Origin: Roridomyces roridus
Taxonomy: Eukaryota; Basidiomycota; Agaricomycetes; Agaricales; Mycenaceae
Direction: 5' to 3'
Assembly (NCBI GenBank): GCA_029378245.1
Contig: JARKIF010000005.1
Span: 682,001 to 746,000 of the forward strand
DNA length: 64,000 nt
The notes below the pieces were generated by a model, which saw only the letters and a program-made list of their open reading frames with translations, was not told the DNA's origin and did no database searches. The position numbers and the translations under genes were made by a program. Shown one piece after another: positions 22,605 to 35,193 of this stretch. How positions within the stretch are numbered: the first letter of the stretch is position 1; each line of letters opens with the position of its first letter.

Positions 22605-24521
22605 CTACTTTTGCGGCGGGACAATCTGGTCCAGCGAAGGGGGGACCATCAGCTGCTTCTCCTCCACCGGCGTGCCCACCATCGAAATACCCCGAGTCAA
22701 CTTGCCCGCCTGTTTGTATTGCAAACTCTTGCACCATCTCGCGCCCCCCAAGTAGAAGAAGGCCATGGAGACACCGATTATGCCGTGCCCATAGAACCCT
22801 AGCTGCCACCAGGTCCAGAATGAAGCCTTGGCACTGAGCAGCATAAACGGCGAAGCAGCGTAGTTGAGCAGGAGAATCGAGATGACCGTCCCGGCGATGT
22901 CGTATGCCCTCTTCGCAAGCGTCGGCGGAGTTCCAGGCGCGCCCAGAACGAGGGGGCGGATATTGGCCCGCGCAAGACGCCCGATAGTAGTAATAAAGCC
23001 ACCCGTTAAAAAGGTGAGGTAGTAACCCAGCGCGATACCATGCTAGATGGCGGGCGTCAAAAACAATTGACGAACAAGATAAAGTACGCACCCAGAAAGC
23101 GCTGGTCGCAAAAGTGATCATGCTACTCCGGAAGCCGGGCTTTTTGCCAGCAGGAGTGACGCGTTTGTAAACGCACTCGCGCAGCCAAACATTCGTTTTC
23201 ATGTTCCACGCATCGAGGAGGACTTTGAAGTTCTCCGGGAACTCTATGACAAGCACCTTGACGTTGGCGGCGCCGTTCCATAACGTTTCACCAGAGGGGC
23301 CGATGCCGGTGAAGCCAAGGCCAGTCAAGATACTGGCACCCTACAAGTTCGTGTTAGATTGAGAAGACGCCCACGTCTAGCGACGCACCTCAGTGAGAGT
23401 CCAGATGGCGTAATACTTGCTCCTCTCGAAAACGCCGCAGATCTGGTATACCGCGACGCTATCCAAACAATGCTTAGAACAAAAGCAAGCAAAAGTCGAA
23501 CAACCCACCGAGTAAAGAACCCTTTCTCGGCGAACCACGGAGTAAGGGAAATGCCGTAGTTCCATGTACTCCCAAGGGTGACAAATACACCGAGATACAT
23601 GAGGCCCTCCAACATCTTGCGGTAGGCGACGCGTTTACGGCCAACAGGGACGTTACGGCCTTTCTTGCCCTTGATTTCAAGCTTTTTGAAAACGGTTTCG
23701 TTAATCAAATCGGTGTAGTCTGCATAGTCGAGATACGGTCCGACAAGCATCCCCGGGAAGTAAAACCTGTGTTTCGCATTAGAGTTGTTCGGAAGCCGCG
23801 GCGTGTACTGACGAATAGCCCAAAAACTCTAACAATGTCGGGAATTTGGTGACCCGTTTGGCGGTTTGCCATTTGTCGAGGTCCTTGACGCGTCGTGAAT
23901 GATCAAGTCGCGTGGGAAGGAACGAATATACGCACTGCGGCGGGGCGACGACCGTCATACACATTCCAAGCAAATGTGGTCAACTTCATCGTGAGCACCA
24001 TCTGGGGCCCAGTAACTTCCAGTTTCTCGTAGCTGTATTGATAGACGGCGCGAATAACGTGGCTGCACAAGAAATTAGCATATTACTCCGAGAGGCCGTA
24101 TCAAACTCACTTGACGGTGAGATGGCCCATGACAATCCTGTGGTGGAAAGGTCATACACGATAGAGGAATCGAGTGCCCGACTGACACGAAGACTATCCA
24201 GGGCATTTGAGAGCCATGGTGGTACCGGGCGAGGACGTAAGTTGCCAGCACGCTCGCCAGCAGTTGGAAGAACTCGGTATAGAGCTGCAGCACTGGGAAG
24301 AAGAAGAGGAGGGTGATCCCGACATTGAAGAGGTGTTTGAGCTCTGGACGACTCGAGGGAATGCGAATAAAGACGCTCCCAAGAGGGTATGCGATCAAAA
24401 GGCATACTATCAGCTGCCCTACATGTTAGCTACGCGCCGAGCCAGATAGTGACGCGCGTACTTTGACTTGGTCGACGGAAGCGCCGAGGGCGCCAGCTAG
24501 CGGGGTGAAGAGAGCGTCCAT
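22605..24521 (-). CDS. ALE1: Lysophospholipid acyltransferase, MBOAT family
   Basis: Membrane-bound O-acyltransferase of the Ale1/LPT1/MBOAT5 type, adding acyl chains to lysophospholipids in the ER. Start at 24521 (MDALFTPLAGALGASVDQVK). Multiple hydrophobic segments follow, for example VGITLLFFFPVLQLYTEFF and MLEGLMYLGVFVTLGSTWN. Family motifs include FYFPGMLVGPYLDYADYTDL, NMKTNVWLRECVYKRV (Asn region) and SAFWHGIALGYYLTFLTGG (active-site His). The C-terminus is SLDQIVPPQK. Introns follow VDQVK, WIVFV, LTVK, RRPAV, EFLGY, GFFTR and SAFW. No frameshift is seen. Confidence 0.9.
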
Positions 24522-24641
24522 GGCGCCCTCCAGAAAATTTGGGGTCGCTTGGCAAACGTTGGATGCTCAAAATGGAAGCTGCCCATCATTCATTGCATTT
24601 GTATGTACGTAACTAACCCTACAGTACTTGGAAATTTTTAT

Positions 24642-25433
24642 TCACACCGTTACTGTACCAGCCTGCACAGAAGTAGGGCCTGTTCCACCTGCGCCGACGG
24701 GGTAGCCTGTAGAGGTCGACGCAGGGATTGTGGTAGGAGTAGCCTCCATTTGAACGGCAGAGGTCTCTGCTGGAGCTAAAGAACGGCGCCTCGGCAACAG
24801 ACGACTTCCAGACGCCAGTCCCCTTGCGATTTGCAGAGATGATGGTGAGGCAAAGATGAAGACGCTATATGCCATGACTGAAGGGAGGTCAGCCAGGAAC
24901 AAAGTCAGGTAGAAAGGCGCGTACGGATAATCCAGTTCAAGAACGAGAAGGCCTGGATGGCAGAAGTCTCTCTGCAGGCCGCAGCCACTGTGGGGATATA
25001 ATCCCCACAGCTGAATGTGAAGGTGTCACTGGCGGCCTGAGCACCATCCGCTCCTGTGGCGAGGAAGAGCACGGAAAGGATAACTGATGGACGGCGTAAG
25101 ACAAAGACGAGGAGCTGGTCAATGCAACTCACAGAGCCATGAAACCTCGACCATAATCATGGAAGTGAAGCCGCCGGGTCGTAATATTTCCAAGAGAATC
25201 ATGACGGGGAGCGTAATCATTGCGAGGGAGGAGGTTGCAATAGCCAGGGCGGCAAAGATAAAGTACCCATCCAAGAATTTTTCGGTCGTAGACGTCAACG
25301 CAGCACTGAGGCCCAGCACAATCACAGAGAAGGCGAGAGCAACACCTGTAGCATGGCAAGTGAGTAGACGAGCATCCAGGGGCAAGGAGAACTGACAGAG
25401 TGCAACGAGGCGGACAAGGGGAATTAGGGCCAT
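24642..25433 (-). CDS. Four-helix membrane protein, MARVEL-like
   Basis: Small fungal membrane protein with four predicted transmembrane helices in the MARVEL-like arrangement. A first intron (GT inside TGTCAGTT, ending CTACAG, 51 bases) can be removed in frame and gives a clean first helix VALCVALAFSVIVLGLSAAL. Later helices are YFIFAALAIATSSLAMITL, ILSVLFLATGADGAQAAS and AYSVFIFASPSSLQI. The loop between helices 3 and 4 has two cysteines (FTFSCGDYI, AAACRETSAI). The tail is Ser/Thr/Ala-rich. Function in fungi is usually inferred as membrane domain organisation; nothing more is visible. Confidence 0.65.
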
Positions 25434-25722
25434 TGAGTTGGAGACCCGGATTCTCTTGGGTCTCTCTTTATACCTGTATCAGGGAGTGACAGAGACAGGA
25501 GACTCATAACATACCTGTCAAGAATGAAACCACAGCTTTTTTGAATGGCGTCAATGCATGTCCAGGGGAACAATTATATTGATCGCAGACGGAGGAGTCA
25601 TGAAAAAAGCAACCCTCAGGGGTTGCCGTGCGGCAGTGAAACTCATGCAAACAGACTGGCATTCTGCAAAGCAAAATCAAGTTACAGGTTATAACGATAA
25701 GATAGCAATTCCACCGTGTCAT

Positions 25723-26276
25723 CTAATGCGACGGTAGGTCATTCACGAGGAACTCGCGCGGCATGGCAGGCACGCTGTCCTCTCCCCAAATGGAGCGAAT
25801 CCAAGTCCCGAACGGGGACCCGACGAGTTGTGCGTCGCCCGTTTGTACCGAGAATTGCAGGTGCGGACGAACCGAAGCGATGTGGGTGACCAAATGGCAG
25901 ACGATGATGAAGAGTATAAAGGCCAGGACGAAAAAGGTGCGGGCCTTTGCCTGGAATGGTGAAATGAAAGGCGCGTACGACGTGATACGTTCGCGAACGG
26001 TGGGTTTGGGCGGGCCCTCCAAGAAGGCGATGGAAAAGTCGCGCGCGGAGGACGGGGATGAAGGGGTGACAATGATGGCGGGAAGGGAGTCCTTCTCGGT
26101 TTTGAGAGGAAGGCTGAGGTCTGTGCCGGCGTTGAGAGAGTGAGACCCGAGTTGGCCGACGACGTACCTAGGGGAGCAGGTATGAGGGTATAGTCGACGC
26201 GGTGCGGGAATCTGTGAAGGCGGGGCGCTGACTGATGGTCAGGACAGTTGTAAGCGGAATCTCTTGGGACTGACAT
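25723..26276 (-). CDS. Single-pass membrane protein, unknown
   Basis: No family recognised. Start at 26276 (MSVPRDSAYNCPDHQ); an intron from CA|GTCAGC to CCCCTAG joins YVVGQLGSHSLNAGTDLSL. One transmembrane helix follows a short basic stretch (ARTFFVLAFILFIIVCHLV), then a small domain ending GTWIRSIWGEDSVPAM. With the intron in place the frame is continuous. A start at 26287 would need a one-base deletion, so I prefer the spliced model. It shares a 245-bp upstream region with the divergent WDR89 gene. Confidence 0.5.
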
Positions 26277-26521
26277 GGACGCTGCATGAGAGATACTTGA
26301 ACGAACTGGGCGTTTCTCGTCACCAAGAGCACAGAAACAAAAGAGAGTGGGTTAAAGGAGAGTGGGCTGGCGGGGCCAAAGTTCGCGGGCGTGGACAGTC
26401 AAGTGAGACTGTGGTGGTGAGAACAACAGTGATTTTGATGGTTGCTCACAAATTGCAAGAGGCGTGCATGATTCGAATCTTGGTCAAGATTCGCCGCCGA
26501 TCACTCACCTCTTGACAAATT

Positions 26522-27965
26522 ATGGACCTCCTTGTTCCATCACCGCGTTTGTCGCCCACAACGACCGCTTTGAGGTCGACGTCCTTGTCATCCCAAGCTT
26601 ATGTTCTCTCCATCGCAGCCCTCCCGACGTTCTATGCCGCATCTGCCTCCGCGCCTTCACACAAAATCGATCTTTTTGACAAGCAGACCCTGATCGGAGC
26701 TCAGACGCTCGACGGACACGCAGAGGGAACCACCTCCTTGCACTCCGTGCACAATATCGCCAATGTGTCGCGCCCTTGTCTCGTTTCAGTCTGGTCTCGA
26801 TGGAAGCATCAAAGTCTGGGACGAGCGAACGAATTCCCATGCCATCAAAAGTACTGCAACTTCAAAAATCATCCAGCCGTCTGTTTAAAAAGGCTTTTTA
26901 AGTGACCGATTTGGGGAAAGCAAGAGCTATTTTGTGCTGTGATGTCTCGCAAGACGGACTGACCGTGGCCGGGGGAACTCAGCTGCAAGGTGAAGACGCA
27001 CACATTATCTACTGGTAGGTTGTATTTCTCTCTCTCTTTCGGTCTCTCAATGTAACTACTCCAGGGATCCACGACAACCCGCAGCACCTCTCAGGGCCCA
27101 CAGCTCAACCCACTCGGACGACGTCACGGTGCTGCGATTCTCCCCCGACTCTCCAAATACCATCATGTCCGCCTCGACCGACGGCCTCGTAAGCACGTCT
27201 ACCGTCGACGAAGAGGACGAAGACGAAGCTGTTTTACACGTCGGCGCATGGAACTGCAGCGTCTCGCAAGCGGACTGGATACATTCATCCTCTGGCGCAC
27301 AAATCTGGGCGCACAGTGATATGGAGACATTCAGCACTTGGACTGATCAGGTTTGACTACATCTTGAGTTTATGTTCATGACACTCATCTCTATGCTAGT
27401 TGGACTTGCTACAAAGCCAGGATATCCGTGCCCCTTCGTTGCACAATCACGCACAATACGAATGGCATACGGACTATTTAATAACCTGCCATTCGAGTGC
27501 AACATCCCCCGAGTTGAAGGTTTTTGTTGGCTCAAATCAGTGGGTGCCGATCTGTTCCATCTACCCGTATCTGACGCGCCGACAGAGGAGACGTTGCGCT
27601 TTTGACAAATTCAAGCATGGCTGCACCCGAAGCTCCGTGGTACCTCACCAACTCATGGTCGGAGGGCCACACTGGCATCGTTCGCTCTCTTCTATGGGAC
27701 GAGGAAGTAAGGCATCCACGCTATCTCGCCACTATTTGCTCACTGCTTGGCAGAATCAAGTCCTCCTTACGGGAGGTGAAGACGGAAAAATTAATGTCTG
27801 GAAAGGACCTACGGCCGGGGTGCCGGATGACGTTATGGAGGTGGATTCATCTCCGTCAAGAAAGCGGGACATGGACTGGGAGGACGAGCACGTTCGTATT
27901 TGTTTCCACAAACCCCCTACTTCTCTAACCTTCCTATCTAGAAGGGCAAACGAGCGCGAACCTGA
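26522..27965 (+). CDS. WDR89: WD40-repeat protein, WDR89-like
   Basis: Beta-propeller protein resembling WDR89; the role is poorly known. Repeat-like segments are SSGLDGSIKVWDERT, DGLTVAGGTQLQGEDAHI, SDDVTVLRFSPDSPNTI and VLLTGGEDGKINVW. The WDR89-type insert DGLVSTSTVDEEDEDEAV and the W-rich QADWIHSSSGAQIWAH follow the third repeat. Introns are placed at SLHS|SGLDG, before TDLGKAR, after IIYW, after WTDQ, within Asn-Gln of FVGSNQGDVALL, after WDEE and after WEDEH. The last exon gives KGKRART and a stop at 27963-27965. The converging MSS1 stop is five bases further on. Confidence 0.82.
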
Positions 27966-27970
27966 TGCAT

Positions 27971-29839
27971 TCATTTGCCTATACAAAAATCTCTGAAGAG
28001 CGCATCCAGCACATCTTCGACATCGATTAGCCCAGAGACTTTGCCCACCGCACGAGCCGCATATCGTAGTTCCTCCGCTCCGATGACCATGTCCTTTTGG
28101 GCTGCAGAACAATTCAGTTTCGTGTTATATAACAATCGAAAACATACATGTTGCAAGGAACGCGTCGATGAATTGAGCCGCAGATTCTAGATGGACACGA
28201 TGTCGAGTGTGCGTTATCAGCGGAGTGTCTGCAGATGTATCGTCTAGAGCGTATCTGGGTGGTGTCACCGGATAGTTCAAGATATCGGGAAAGGTACCTT
28301 TTCTGCAAGGCTTTCGCAAATCCCTCCAGAAACTCGGAAGTGTCTTTCCCCGTTTTCAGGCTCGCTGCCCAAGAACGAGGGCCAACGAGTCGCCCGAACG
28401 TCCCCAGTATCGAGGTCGCTTTTATTAAATAAGACAAAAGTCTCGTCGGTCACGAACGGTCGCACTGTCGGCGGCAATTCCACGGAAAGATCCTTCATAT
28501 CTTCACATGATACAACGCATAGCGCGACATCCGCGGCTCGGACCCTGGAGTTTTTGGTGAATGAATGAGATCCGAAGGGAAGGGGGCGAACACATACGCG
28601 GACCCAGCACGCTCCACGCCGATCTGCTCCACGAGATCCTCCGTCTGTCGGAGACCCGCGGTATCCGCTACGATGACCGGAATGCCACCGATGTCGAGGG
28701 AGAGTTCCAGAATATCCCGCGTGGTTCCGGGCACCGCAGTCACAATGGCAGCCTCACGCTGAGCTATAATCTGGAATTGAGATCGGGAAACCACCCATGA
28801 AAGCACTAACCAAGAAAATTGAGCAGGCTGCTTTTACCCGCATTCGGCGGCCCAAAGATTGTCAGACGGACGCCCGTGCGCATAATTTCACCTCGACGAC
28901 TGTCCTGCAGAAACGATTGGATGGTATCCTTTATTTCTCTGGCACGCTTCCGTGCTGGACAATTTTAGACGTAGTAATTGTTGCATTTGAAAGAACTCAC
29001 CTTCATCGTAAACACCCTCTTCGATATCTTCACCTTCGCCAAAGTCGATCAGAGCCTCAACTTTGGCCAAGCAACTGATGATATCCGTTCTCAGTCGTTC
29101 GAATTGTTCCCTGACACGTCCCTTGAACTTTCGTCAAGGTGCAAGTTTGAAATGAGAGCTCACCCACCCCGGCAGCCCTGAGTGCCATGCGCCGCTGGCC
29201 TTCCGTCTCAGCGTCGATGAGGTCTTTGAGGCCTTCCACCTGTGTCAAATCGAGTCGCCCGCCGTGAAACGCGCGTCGCGTGAATTCCCCGGGCTCCGCA
29301 GGGCGACAGTATGGCAAAGAAGAGAGGGCCGACTAGAACAGATGATATGATAGCACGTCCAGAGTGAATGTGCAACTCCAGTACATCTTCCGTGGTGAAA
29401 GACTTTGGCCCTGATACAATGAACCAACGAACACGAAGAATAACTGCACAATACCTTTGAAAAATACAGCCAAGCCATCGTCGAGTGTTTCTCCCGTTTC
29501 AGGGTGGACGACGCGGCAAAGATCCATCCTCCGTGATTCTGGCTGTGTTTGTCTTCGTTTTAGTTGCACGAGACGCGTCCGTACATCGAGCGCGTCGGGG
29601 CCCGAAACGCGTACAACGGCAACGCCTGCTTTGCCCGGCGGTGTGGAAAGCGCGTAGATTGTCTTTCTCTGAGCATCCGAGGGCACGATAGTGTGTGCAA
29701 ATCGTGAAGAGGCGATCTCAAGGCGGTGTTGATCAAGGTAAGCTGTTGAAAGCCAAGAATTTCCTGATGGAAGAGCAAAAGCTGTGGGAGGGCACACTGG
29801 GCGGCGCTGGAGGACGGCCCTTTTCATTGCCCGCTGCAT
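27971..29839 (-). CDS. MSS1: Mitochondrial tRNA modification GTPase (TrmE/GTPBP3 family)
   Basis: With MTO1 it makes the wobble-uridine modification of mitochondrial tRNAs. Domain order: N-terminal TrmE domain ([37 protein letters not shown]), helical domain, and an inserted G domain with [27 protein letters not shown] and NKSD. The invariant C-terminus FCIGK ends the protein at 27971. A mitochondrial-type N-terminus ([14 protein letters not shown]) supports the start at 29839; 29827 and 29878 are alternatives. Introns follow VFFKG, RAAG, VYDE, VERA and others. Its start lies 112 bp from the divergent calcineurin B start. Confidence 0.92.
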
Positions 29840-29950
29840 CGAAAAAGAACAAGAGTCGCGGTTGCAAGATGAAGGCACTGCTCAGCAGAGTCACAACGTG
29901 ACCAACTCTTGGTCTTGTGCCGACGACCTCCACTACCACACGCTGAAACC

Positions 29951-30693
29951 ATGGGACAGACCACTTCCGCCGCATTCATGGAGGACATGGAGAGACGGTC
30001 AAACTGTGCGTCTCTTAATTCTGGTACCCACATGCATCTCACACATCGTGCTAGTCACACAACCGGAACTGGAACGACTGAAGAAACGATTCATGAAGCT
30101 GGATGTGTAAGTACATACTCTGTGCTCCGCTGGCGACTGGAAACCGACGGCTCGCTCGCCAGAGACGGTTCAGGATCCATCGATCGTGAAGAGTTCCTCC
30201 AAATACCCCAGATTGCCACCAACCCCCTCGCCTCCCGGATGATTGCAATTTTTGACGAGGACGGTGGAGGGACAGTCGACTTTCAGGAGTTTGTCGGAGG
30301 GCTGAGCGCGTTCAGCAGTCGAGGCGGTCGAGAAGAAAAGCTCAAATGTATGTCTTTCATTTGGCTCGCCATGTATTGCGCCCCTTGACGCTCCAGAACG
30401 ACCAGTCGCGTTCAAGGTGTACGATGTGGACCGAGACGGATACATCTCCAACGGCGAACTGTTTTTGGTACTCAAGATGATGGTGGGGAATAACCTCAAA
30501 GACCAGCAGCTGCAACAAATCGTCGACAAGACCATTATGGAGGCTGATCAGGATGGCGACGGCAAACTAAATTTCGACGAGTTTGCCCAGATGGTGTCGA
30601 ATACGGTCAGTTCTACTATTGCTATCCGGCCGGAAACTGACTTGAGCGCTACAGGATATAGTGAAACAGATGACGCTAGAAGACTTGTTCTAA
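29951..30693 (+). CDS. CNB1: Calcineurin regulatory subunit B
   Basis: Calcium-binding subunit of the calcineurin phosphatase. [13 protein letters not shown] gives the N-terminal Gly for myristoylation. There are four EF-hands: [40 protein letters not shown] and [13 protein letters not shown]. The tail is [12 protein letters not shown]. Intron joins restore KLDVDGSGS (codon split GT|A) and [12 protein letters not shown] (codon split T|TC); the last intron precedes DIVKQM. The length is typical. All calcium ligands look intact. Confidence 0.96.
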
Positions 30694-31013
30694 TGGACTG
30701 TTTGTTTTGCTTTCATACCCTTCACCGTCGTGGTCCATTCTCTTGTCTAGTGCGACGGTTGTATTAATGCTGTTTTGTATACTGGCAGACGATTCACATT
30801 CAACAAAGTATACTCTAACAAGCGGGTTACAACAGGGTGTACAGTAATGGCGGGTAATCTAGGTGAGATGCACAGGTATAAATGAGAGTACAAGTAAGGT
30901 CAACAAATGGAAGATGCAGACGAGGGTCTCCAAGGCGGAGAACGGAGGTAAATGTGGGGCAGTGTTTGACGAGGAGGAGACAAGAAATGATGAAGGTTGC
31001 AGTGTGCCTGGCT

Positions 31014-31618
31014 TCATCTATCACTCGAGAACGAGGATGAGGCAGCCACTAGCAAGGCGTGGGCGTCCATGGCAAGGGGATTGTGCGCTAAATTGTGCCG
31101 CCCGTGAAGGAGAAACGGAGATTGTTGGGACGGAAAAGCCGTCTGTGAAAAGACGGACGGTGGTGAGACGCTGTAGTTTTGGGCCGCTTGGACCTGAGCC
31201 ATGTAGAAGGGGTCGGTGGATGTGAAGACATCTGTGGGCGAGCTCTGTTTGCTCGCGGTTTGCTTGGGAGACACGGGGGAGGTGGGAATGAGGAGGTCCT
31301 CCACCATTCTCTCGTCTTCGTCCACATCGTCCCGGCGCGTGCTCTGCTCGGAATGCCTCAACGGGTCGACCATTTGACCCCAATTGAAGCTGGCAGACGG
31401 CGTGCGGTTTGTGGGAGTGTTACAGGGCTGCGAATACTCGTCCTGACGCTGGGGAGTGGAGGCCATGGATTGAGCGAGTTGTGCCTTTTGAGGTCAATTA
31501 GCAGTTGCGCAGGTTGGTAACCCATTGAACTAACATGAAGGGCGGCGAGGTCAATGGCCTCTTGCCCGACGTGGCTCCCAGCGAGCGAAGAGCAGAGGTC
31601 GTCCATGGAGAGACTCAT
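31014..31618 (-). CDS. Small unknown Ser/Pro-rich protein
   Basis: No family recognised. Two exons: MSLSMDDLCSSLAGSHVGQEA joins AQLAQSMASTPQRQDEYS across an intron of about 50 bases (HAQLAQS after splicing). The rest is low-complexity and rich in Ser, Pro and Gln (LLIPTSPVSPKQTASKQSSP). A start further upstream in the same frame is possible but that region looks non-coding. Likely an intrinsically disordered regulatory protein. Confidence 0.5.
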
Positions 31619-33551
31619 CAAGGCGTTGGATTGAGGAAGGAAGAAAGTTAATTGATTTAAGCCAATTCGATCACCGGTCCGGAAAGCACTCTCTCCGAAC
31701 CGTGTCCTTCCGGAGTTCGGCACTAGCCCTTTTTCGCCCTTTCCAGCCCATTCTGGCTCAACCTGCACGACCCTTACGCAGAAGCAAGAATCCCAAATTG
31801 ACCCAGTTGAGACCTCGCTCTACCACAAGCCAATAAAGCTGTTGCTGGGCAACCCTTACAACTCACTCATGCACCGGACCGGGATCAAGCACAAACGCAT
31901 GAAGAACGCATGTCACCGCTCCATTCCAAGATAATTCAATCGTCTTCGTATCGTGGAGTCCTCCTAATCTCGGCGGTCCACAACCATATCCTCCGAGACG
32001 CAAGCGACTTGTCCTCGTAATTGGCACCGGTCCGGATACGGAAACTGTCCAATCTGGGCCAAGATTTTCATCCAGCCGATATCATCTTGTTCTGGTTCTT
32101 CTCAGCTCTGGTCCCATCTTGCCGAAGTTGATGCCAAGTCCCTCTTTTCTGGAATTCTGCGGATAGTGGTCTGTGCACAAGTTCAAACCTGGCTGGTGGC
32201 AAATTACGACACTTGTGGTACTTGTATGCCGACCCATTTTTGGCCTACATTTCTTCAGCCTGGATCCTTTTTCTTCTCCCTTGACAATTAATTTTACACT
32301 CCGCAGGCAAGCTGCAGCCTTCAAATTTTGTGTTTGTGCAGCATTTCATTGAGCTACTCCAGCAAGAATGATGGGATACAATAGGACAACTTGTGCAAGG
32401 GTCTCCCCTGTTCTCCAGCCTCTTTTCATAAATAAAGGAGTCCTAGGAAAGGTCCAGAGCAGTTTGAAGGTGGTGTGGAAAAGAACCAAGGTGAACCTTG
32501 CAATTTCTCGTCAACTACTAGTCAACCGGGATTCCAGCTGACATACCTGGTAATCCGACCGGAATAATTCTCCAGATTAGGACATCCCTGCATACTTATT
32601 CAATGGATAGAATCGAACACTCTGTCTATTGACAATCATCATATGACATAGACGAACATTGGACGAACAATAAGAGCCTAGACAACCAAATAAGGCAATT
32701 TCTTCCCACGGATAGGAGATGGGTATGATTCCAACCTCCGGAGAAACCTCGTACATACTGTGCAAGGCAAGGGCCGGGAAGATGTGTATAATTCTATATC
32801 GGCATTGAAAGTTTCTATTGGGAGTGAAAAGTCCATTTCGTCACAGTCAGGTGATCCAAAGTGAACAAAGAGTGATCAAAACTGTGGGAAACAAACAAAC
32901 ATCAATTCAACTCTTTCTCTTGACTTCCATCTTGCCTTTCTGCTCTCTCTTCATTCTCCCTTTACCTTGCAGGTGAAGCTTTTCCAGCAGTTGTCTTTTC
33001 ATAATGTTTGGCGATTCGAGTTGTCCTTTCCAATATCCCTGCTTGCTTTCCTTCGTTTCCAACGAGTCGAGCTACATGTGGAGCCTGGAGCATGAAAGGC
33101 AGGATGCGTGCATCTTGGCTTTGAGACGACTTGGCTCGCTCCACATCCTCGTTGCCATGGCCTGCAAATTACCAGTCGTCGGTTTGAAACAGTCCACGAT
33201 TGTTCGATGCCTTTTGCCCACTCCTTTCCATGTGGCCCCTGACAAGGGATCTTAACTTTCACTTTTCTGTCGATGGATACTTCAGTTATTGGCTGAAGTC
33301 ATCATTTGATGATTGTGAATCGGGCTTGGTGATTTGCCAAGTCCTTGTACCTTCTTTCTCTACTCCAAGGAGTCCTGGTTTCTGTTTAGCCTGTTCTTGT
33401 ATGGGACCTGAATCCTATCCAATCTCTGTTTATTTTTTTCTTTCAACATTCCTCTTTTGATCAATTGCTGACTTCAACTTTCAGTATAATATTGAACGCC
33501 GAAGACAACATAAATGCAACGTATTTGATTCATCACACATTTAAGCAGTCA
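31619..33551. other. Gene-poor region of about 1.9 kb
   Basis: No conserved coding frame longer than about 100 codons and no codon bias of the neighbours is seen. Base composition is visibly richer in A+T than the flanks. I looked for inverted terminal repeats and target duplications and found none. It may be promoter plus relic sequence. Confidence 0.4.
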
Positions 33552-33693
33552 TTGATATTATCCCAGGAAATGAACAAGACCAAAACCACTTTGATACAGC
33601 TGATTACGATGATAAGATCTCCGTCCTGTGCCAGGTGAAATTCAGAACGTCCCATCAAACCCCAGAATCAACGGCTGAATAAATTCTTGACAG

Positions 33694-35026
33694 CCTCACG
33701 ATGATAGTCCCAAGACACCACTTCAACCAAAGAACAAAGAACTGGATCGAAATTCCCCGGAAAAACCGGGAGCGGAGTCACAACCTCGGATCCAATTCCC
33801 TACTACGCCGGGCAACTCCGGAATGATCACTGTGTTCCCTTCTCCGGTCGCCGGCAGTAATATACGAAACGGCGCGAGGGCAATAATTGCTGATGATGAT
33901 GAAGTGCCGCCAATAGCGTTCCTGCGGGAGGCGAGCCCGAGCGTGTCACCAGTGATTTCCCCGGTACTTGAAATGCGCCGCACGCTGGGATCACAGAATG
34001 TTGACGCGGGTGTAAAGGCCAAGACGGCGGGCGCTCCCCTTCCTCAGCCCTCGGCAGGCTCTGCTTCACGGCCCAGATCCCCGTTCCGTGATTCCCCGGC
34101 CCCGCAGACGTCGGCATTCCCGCTATTTCCTCAGTTGTCCGCCTCGACCTCGAAAGCCGGCCCCAACGACTCCGCCACTCGACGCACCCAAGCACCACGC
34201 TACTCTGACTCGCTTATTCGGCGACATGTTGTTCCCCGGGAACGTTCCGAGCCGCGGGGCGCACCAGCTCGTCAGCGAGGGCTGCAGGCTGCGCTAGAGG
34301 AGGCACCTATCGGAAGGTTGAATCGCCCGCCAGAGCTTGATGACCACGGCGTCTGGAGAATGGTCACGGCTTTGAAGGAGGAAAACACGTCGGCAAGGAA
34401 AGAGCGGGAGAAGAGTTGGCAACCGGAGCAGCACTCGAAGACGGCGTTGACCGCGGGATACATTGAGCGGCTGGAAGAGGCGTTTGGACCGGGCAGTGTT
34501 CTGCGAGGGGAGGGTGGGAAGCCCGGAGAGGCTCCACGCGGCCGCAAACGGAAGCGGGCGCCTGCGACAGGGAAATCGAACCGGGGCAGTGCAAGTGTGA
34601 CCACGGGGCGCAGCGAGAGTGTGGAGAGCGGCGAGATTGAGGATCAGGATATGGAGCGCCGAGTGAAGGAATGGATTGCAGAACTTGAGGTTCTCGTGAA
34701 GGGTAAACAACGGATGCGACGAGAGGTTAGTGTTGTTCTTCTCTGAACGACGATTTTTTGACTCTTTCTCCCCAGGATTTCAAGGCATTGGCCGACACCA
34801 TGAAGGAAATAGCAGATATCACTCTTGAGGAGGGACAAGCGCTGGGAGTGAGTCATCATCTCACCTTGACACGGAGCACGGACTGATGCGAGATACTCAG
34901 GACCAAGGACGGCGGCTTCAACAAACCCTTGCGCGCATAGGAGAAGCTGAGATTCCGTTTGGTGACGAGCACCAAGTAGGCAAGCTGGCTCGGAAACTGG
35001 TCAAGAGTTGGCCTGGAGCGGCCTAG
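33694..35026 (+). CDS. Unknown, largely disordered nuclear-type protein
   Basis: No family recognised. The frame is open from the acceptor at 33693 (TTGACAG) and is rich in Ser, Pro, Arg and Glu, with basic motifs such as RGRKRKRAPATGK and the acidic SVESGEIEDQDME. The C-terminal part is a coiled-coil-like domain (DFKALADTMKEIADITLEEG, GRRLQQTLARIGEAEI, KLARKLVKSW) spread over three exons, with introns after RMRRE and after QALG. An upstream exon ending at 33634 (TADYDDKISVLCQ, donor GTGAAA) joins in phase 0 to PHDDSPKTPLQPKN, so the true start lies before 33630 and is not resolved. Confidence 0.5.
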
Positions 35027-35193
35027 AATTTCTTGAGAGGAGAGATGGGTATACTCACTTGTAGATATTATTGTAATATGGCTACCTCGCACATGCATCC
35101 CTGGATCTGCAGGAACGTTTGTTTGACGAGCTAAGAGTATATGTTGAATTTGGTCCTGCTTGGCTCGGCTAAAAGTTCAAGTCTTCCTCCCTG

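Noticed and set aside
26160..26290. Extra base at 26170 in the single-pass membrane protein
   Set aside because: Starting at 26276 with an intron CA|GTCAGC to CCCCTAG gives a continuous frame.
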